This document shows positions 63,908 to 64,000 of a stretch of 64,000 bases of DNA, piece after piece. The stretch is from assembly GCF_900114875.1 (NCBI RefSeq), contig NZ_FPKW01000001.1, positions 525,667 through 589,666 of the forward strand, read 5' to 3'. The notes under the pieces are model-generated. The model ran no database searches. It was given only the letters and a program-made list of their open reading frames with translations, and was not told the origin of the DNA. Each line of letters begins with the position of its first letter. Position 1 is the first letter of the stretch. Origin of the DNA: Chryseobacterium limigenitum. GTDB lineage: Bacteria > Bacteroidota > Bacteroidia > Flavobacteriales > Weeksellaceae. The position numbers and the translations under genes were made by a program.

Positions 63908-64000
63908 TGGAGTTGCTAACTTTGTTAGGACACAATTCTTATACTCTTTATCTTTAAGAGTATGAAAAAGATCAGAAAAAATTACAGTCTAGAGTTTAAG
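63908..64000 (+). mobile_element. Left end of an insertion sequence (IS3-like), partial
   Basis: A terminus beginning TGGAGTTGCTAACTTTGTTA is followed by a short non-coding leader and a transposase start at 63962. The Fn3 coding similarity stops at this boundary. The TG start, the position of the gene and its first residues suggest an IS3-family element. The right end and target duplication are outside the window. Confidence 0.55.
63962..64000 (+). CDS. Transposase OrfA-like protein (partial, N-terminal 13 codons)
   Basis: Only MKKIRKNYSLEFK is visible. The KxRxxYSxEFK pattern is the usual start of IS3-family OrfA proteins, which have a helix-turn-helix just after it. Little more can be said from 39 bases. 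Confidence 0.5.
   Translation, partial: MKKIRKNYSLEFK

Overview
The window looks like a chromosome segment of a flavobacterium close to Chryseobacterium (Bacteroidota). Supporting signs are a SusC/SusD pair, a Por/T9SS C-terminal sorting domain, start sites without Shine-Dalgarno sequences, AT-rich promoters with TAnnTTTG-like -7 elements, and a peptide leader of the MKNLKKLNRNELKTISG type. This assignment is inferred from gene content; no rRNA or tRNA gene is visible.

Layout. 1-368 (-): the end of an OpuC-type osmolyte transporter gene whose reading frame starts inside the permease domain. 1098-18894 (+): one tightly packed eight-gene operon with two iterative type I PKS/PUFA-synthase-like megasynthases, a discrete ACP, an alpha/beta hydrolase, a double glycosyltransferase, two PapA5-like acyltransferases and a small membrane protein. 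Together these suggest an acylated glycolipid or polyketide glycoside whose identity I cannot determine. 18928-19200 (-): a convergent gene for a glycine-zipper, four-cysteine bacteriocin-like peptide. 19701-27544 (+): a stress/redox group with a Dps, a LytTR response regulator, a hybrid histidine kinase, an ABM-domain membrane protein, a bicupin, a DUF1275 protein, a DsbA-like protein and an alpha/beta hydrolase. 27867-61244: a rhamnogalacturonan-I and L-rhamnose utilisation locus. Its + strand part holds a GH28, two (alpha/alpha)6 glycosidase-like proteins, a GntR-type regulator and a small DUF4440 protein. Its - strand part holds the catabolic enzymes, SusCD, RhaT, GH105, PL11, GH106, CE12 and a second GH28. 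61574-64000: a secreted class II cyclic-nucleotide phosphodiesterase, an Fn3/T9SS protein cut at its 5' end, and the edge of an insertion sequence.

How the genes fit together. In the polysaccharide locus, secreted acetylesterase, lyase and GH28 enzymes would cut rhamnogalacturonan, SusCD would import oligomers, and GH105 and GH106 would release unsaturated galacturonate and rhamnose. RhaT would import rhamnose; an isomerase (RhaI), an FGGY kinase and an aldolase/dehydrogenase fusion would convert it to DHAP and lactate, and an adjacent FMN lactate dehydrogenase would yield pyruvate. Enzymes for galacturonate breakdown are not in the window.

Regulatory sequences read by eye: (i) a 30-bp element with two TCACCGA half-sites 21 bp apart, at exactly the same distance from the Dps and bicupin start codons, next to a LytTR regulator gene; (ii) a 21-bp GCAGGATA-type box, a 17-nt spacer and a -7 element ahead of susC, the aldolase fusion and both GH28 genes; (iii) four CAATCGATTG-like palindromes in the sugar locus. 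A dispersed element at 26.5 kb and 54.6 kb has conserved ends but a variable core whose stem is preserved by different bases, suggesting a structured RNA or DNA element.
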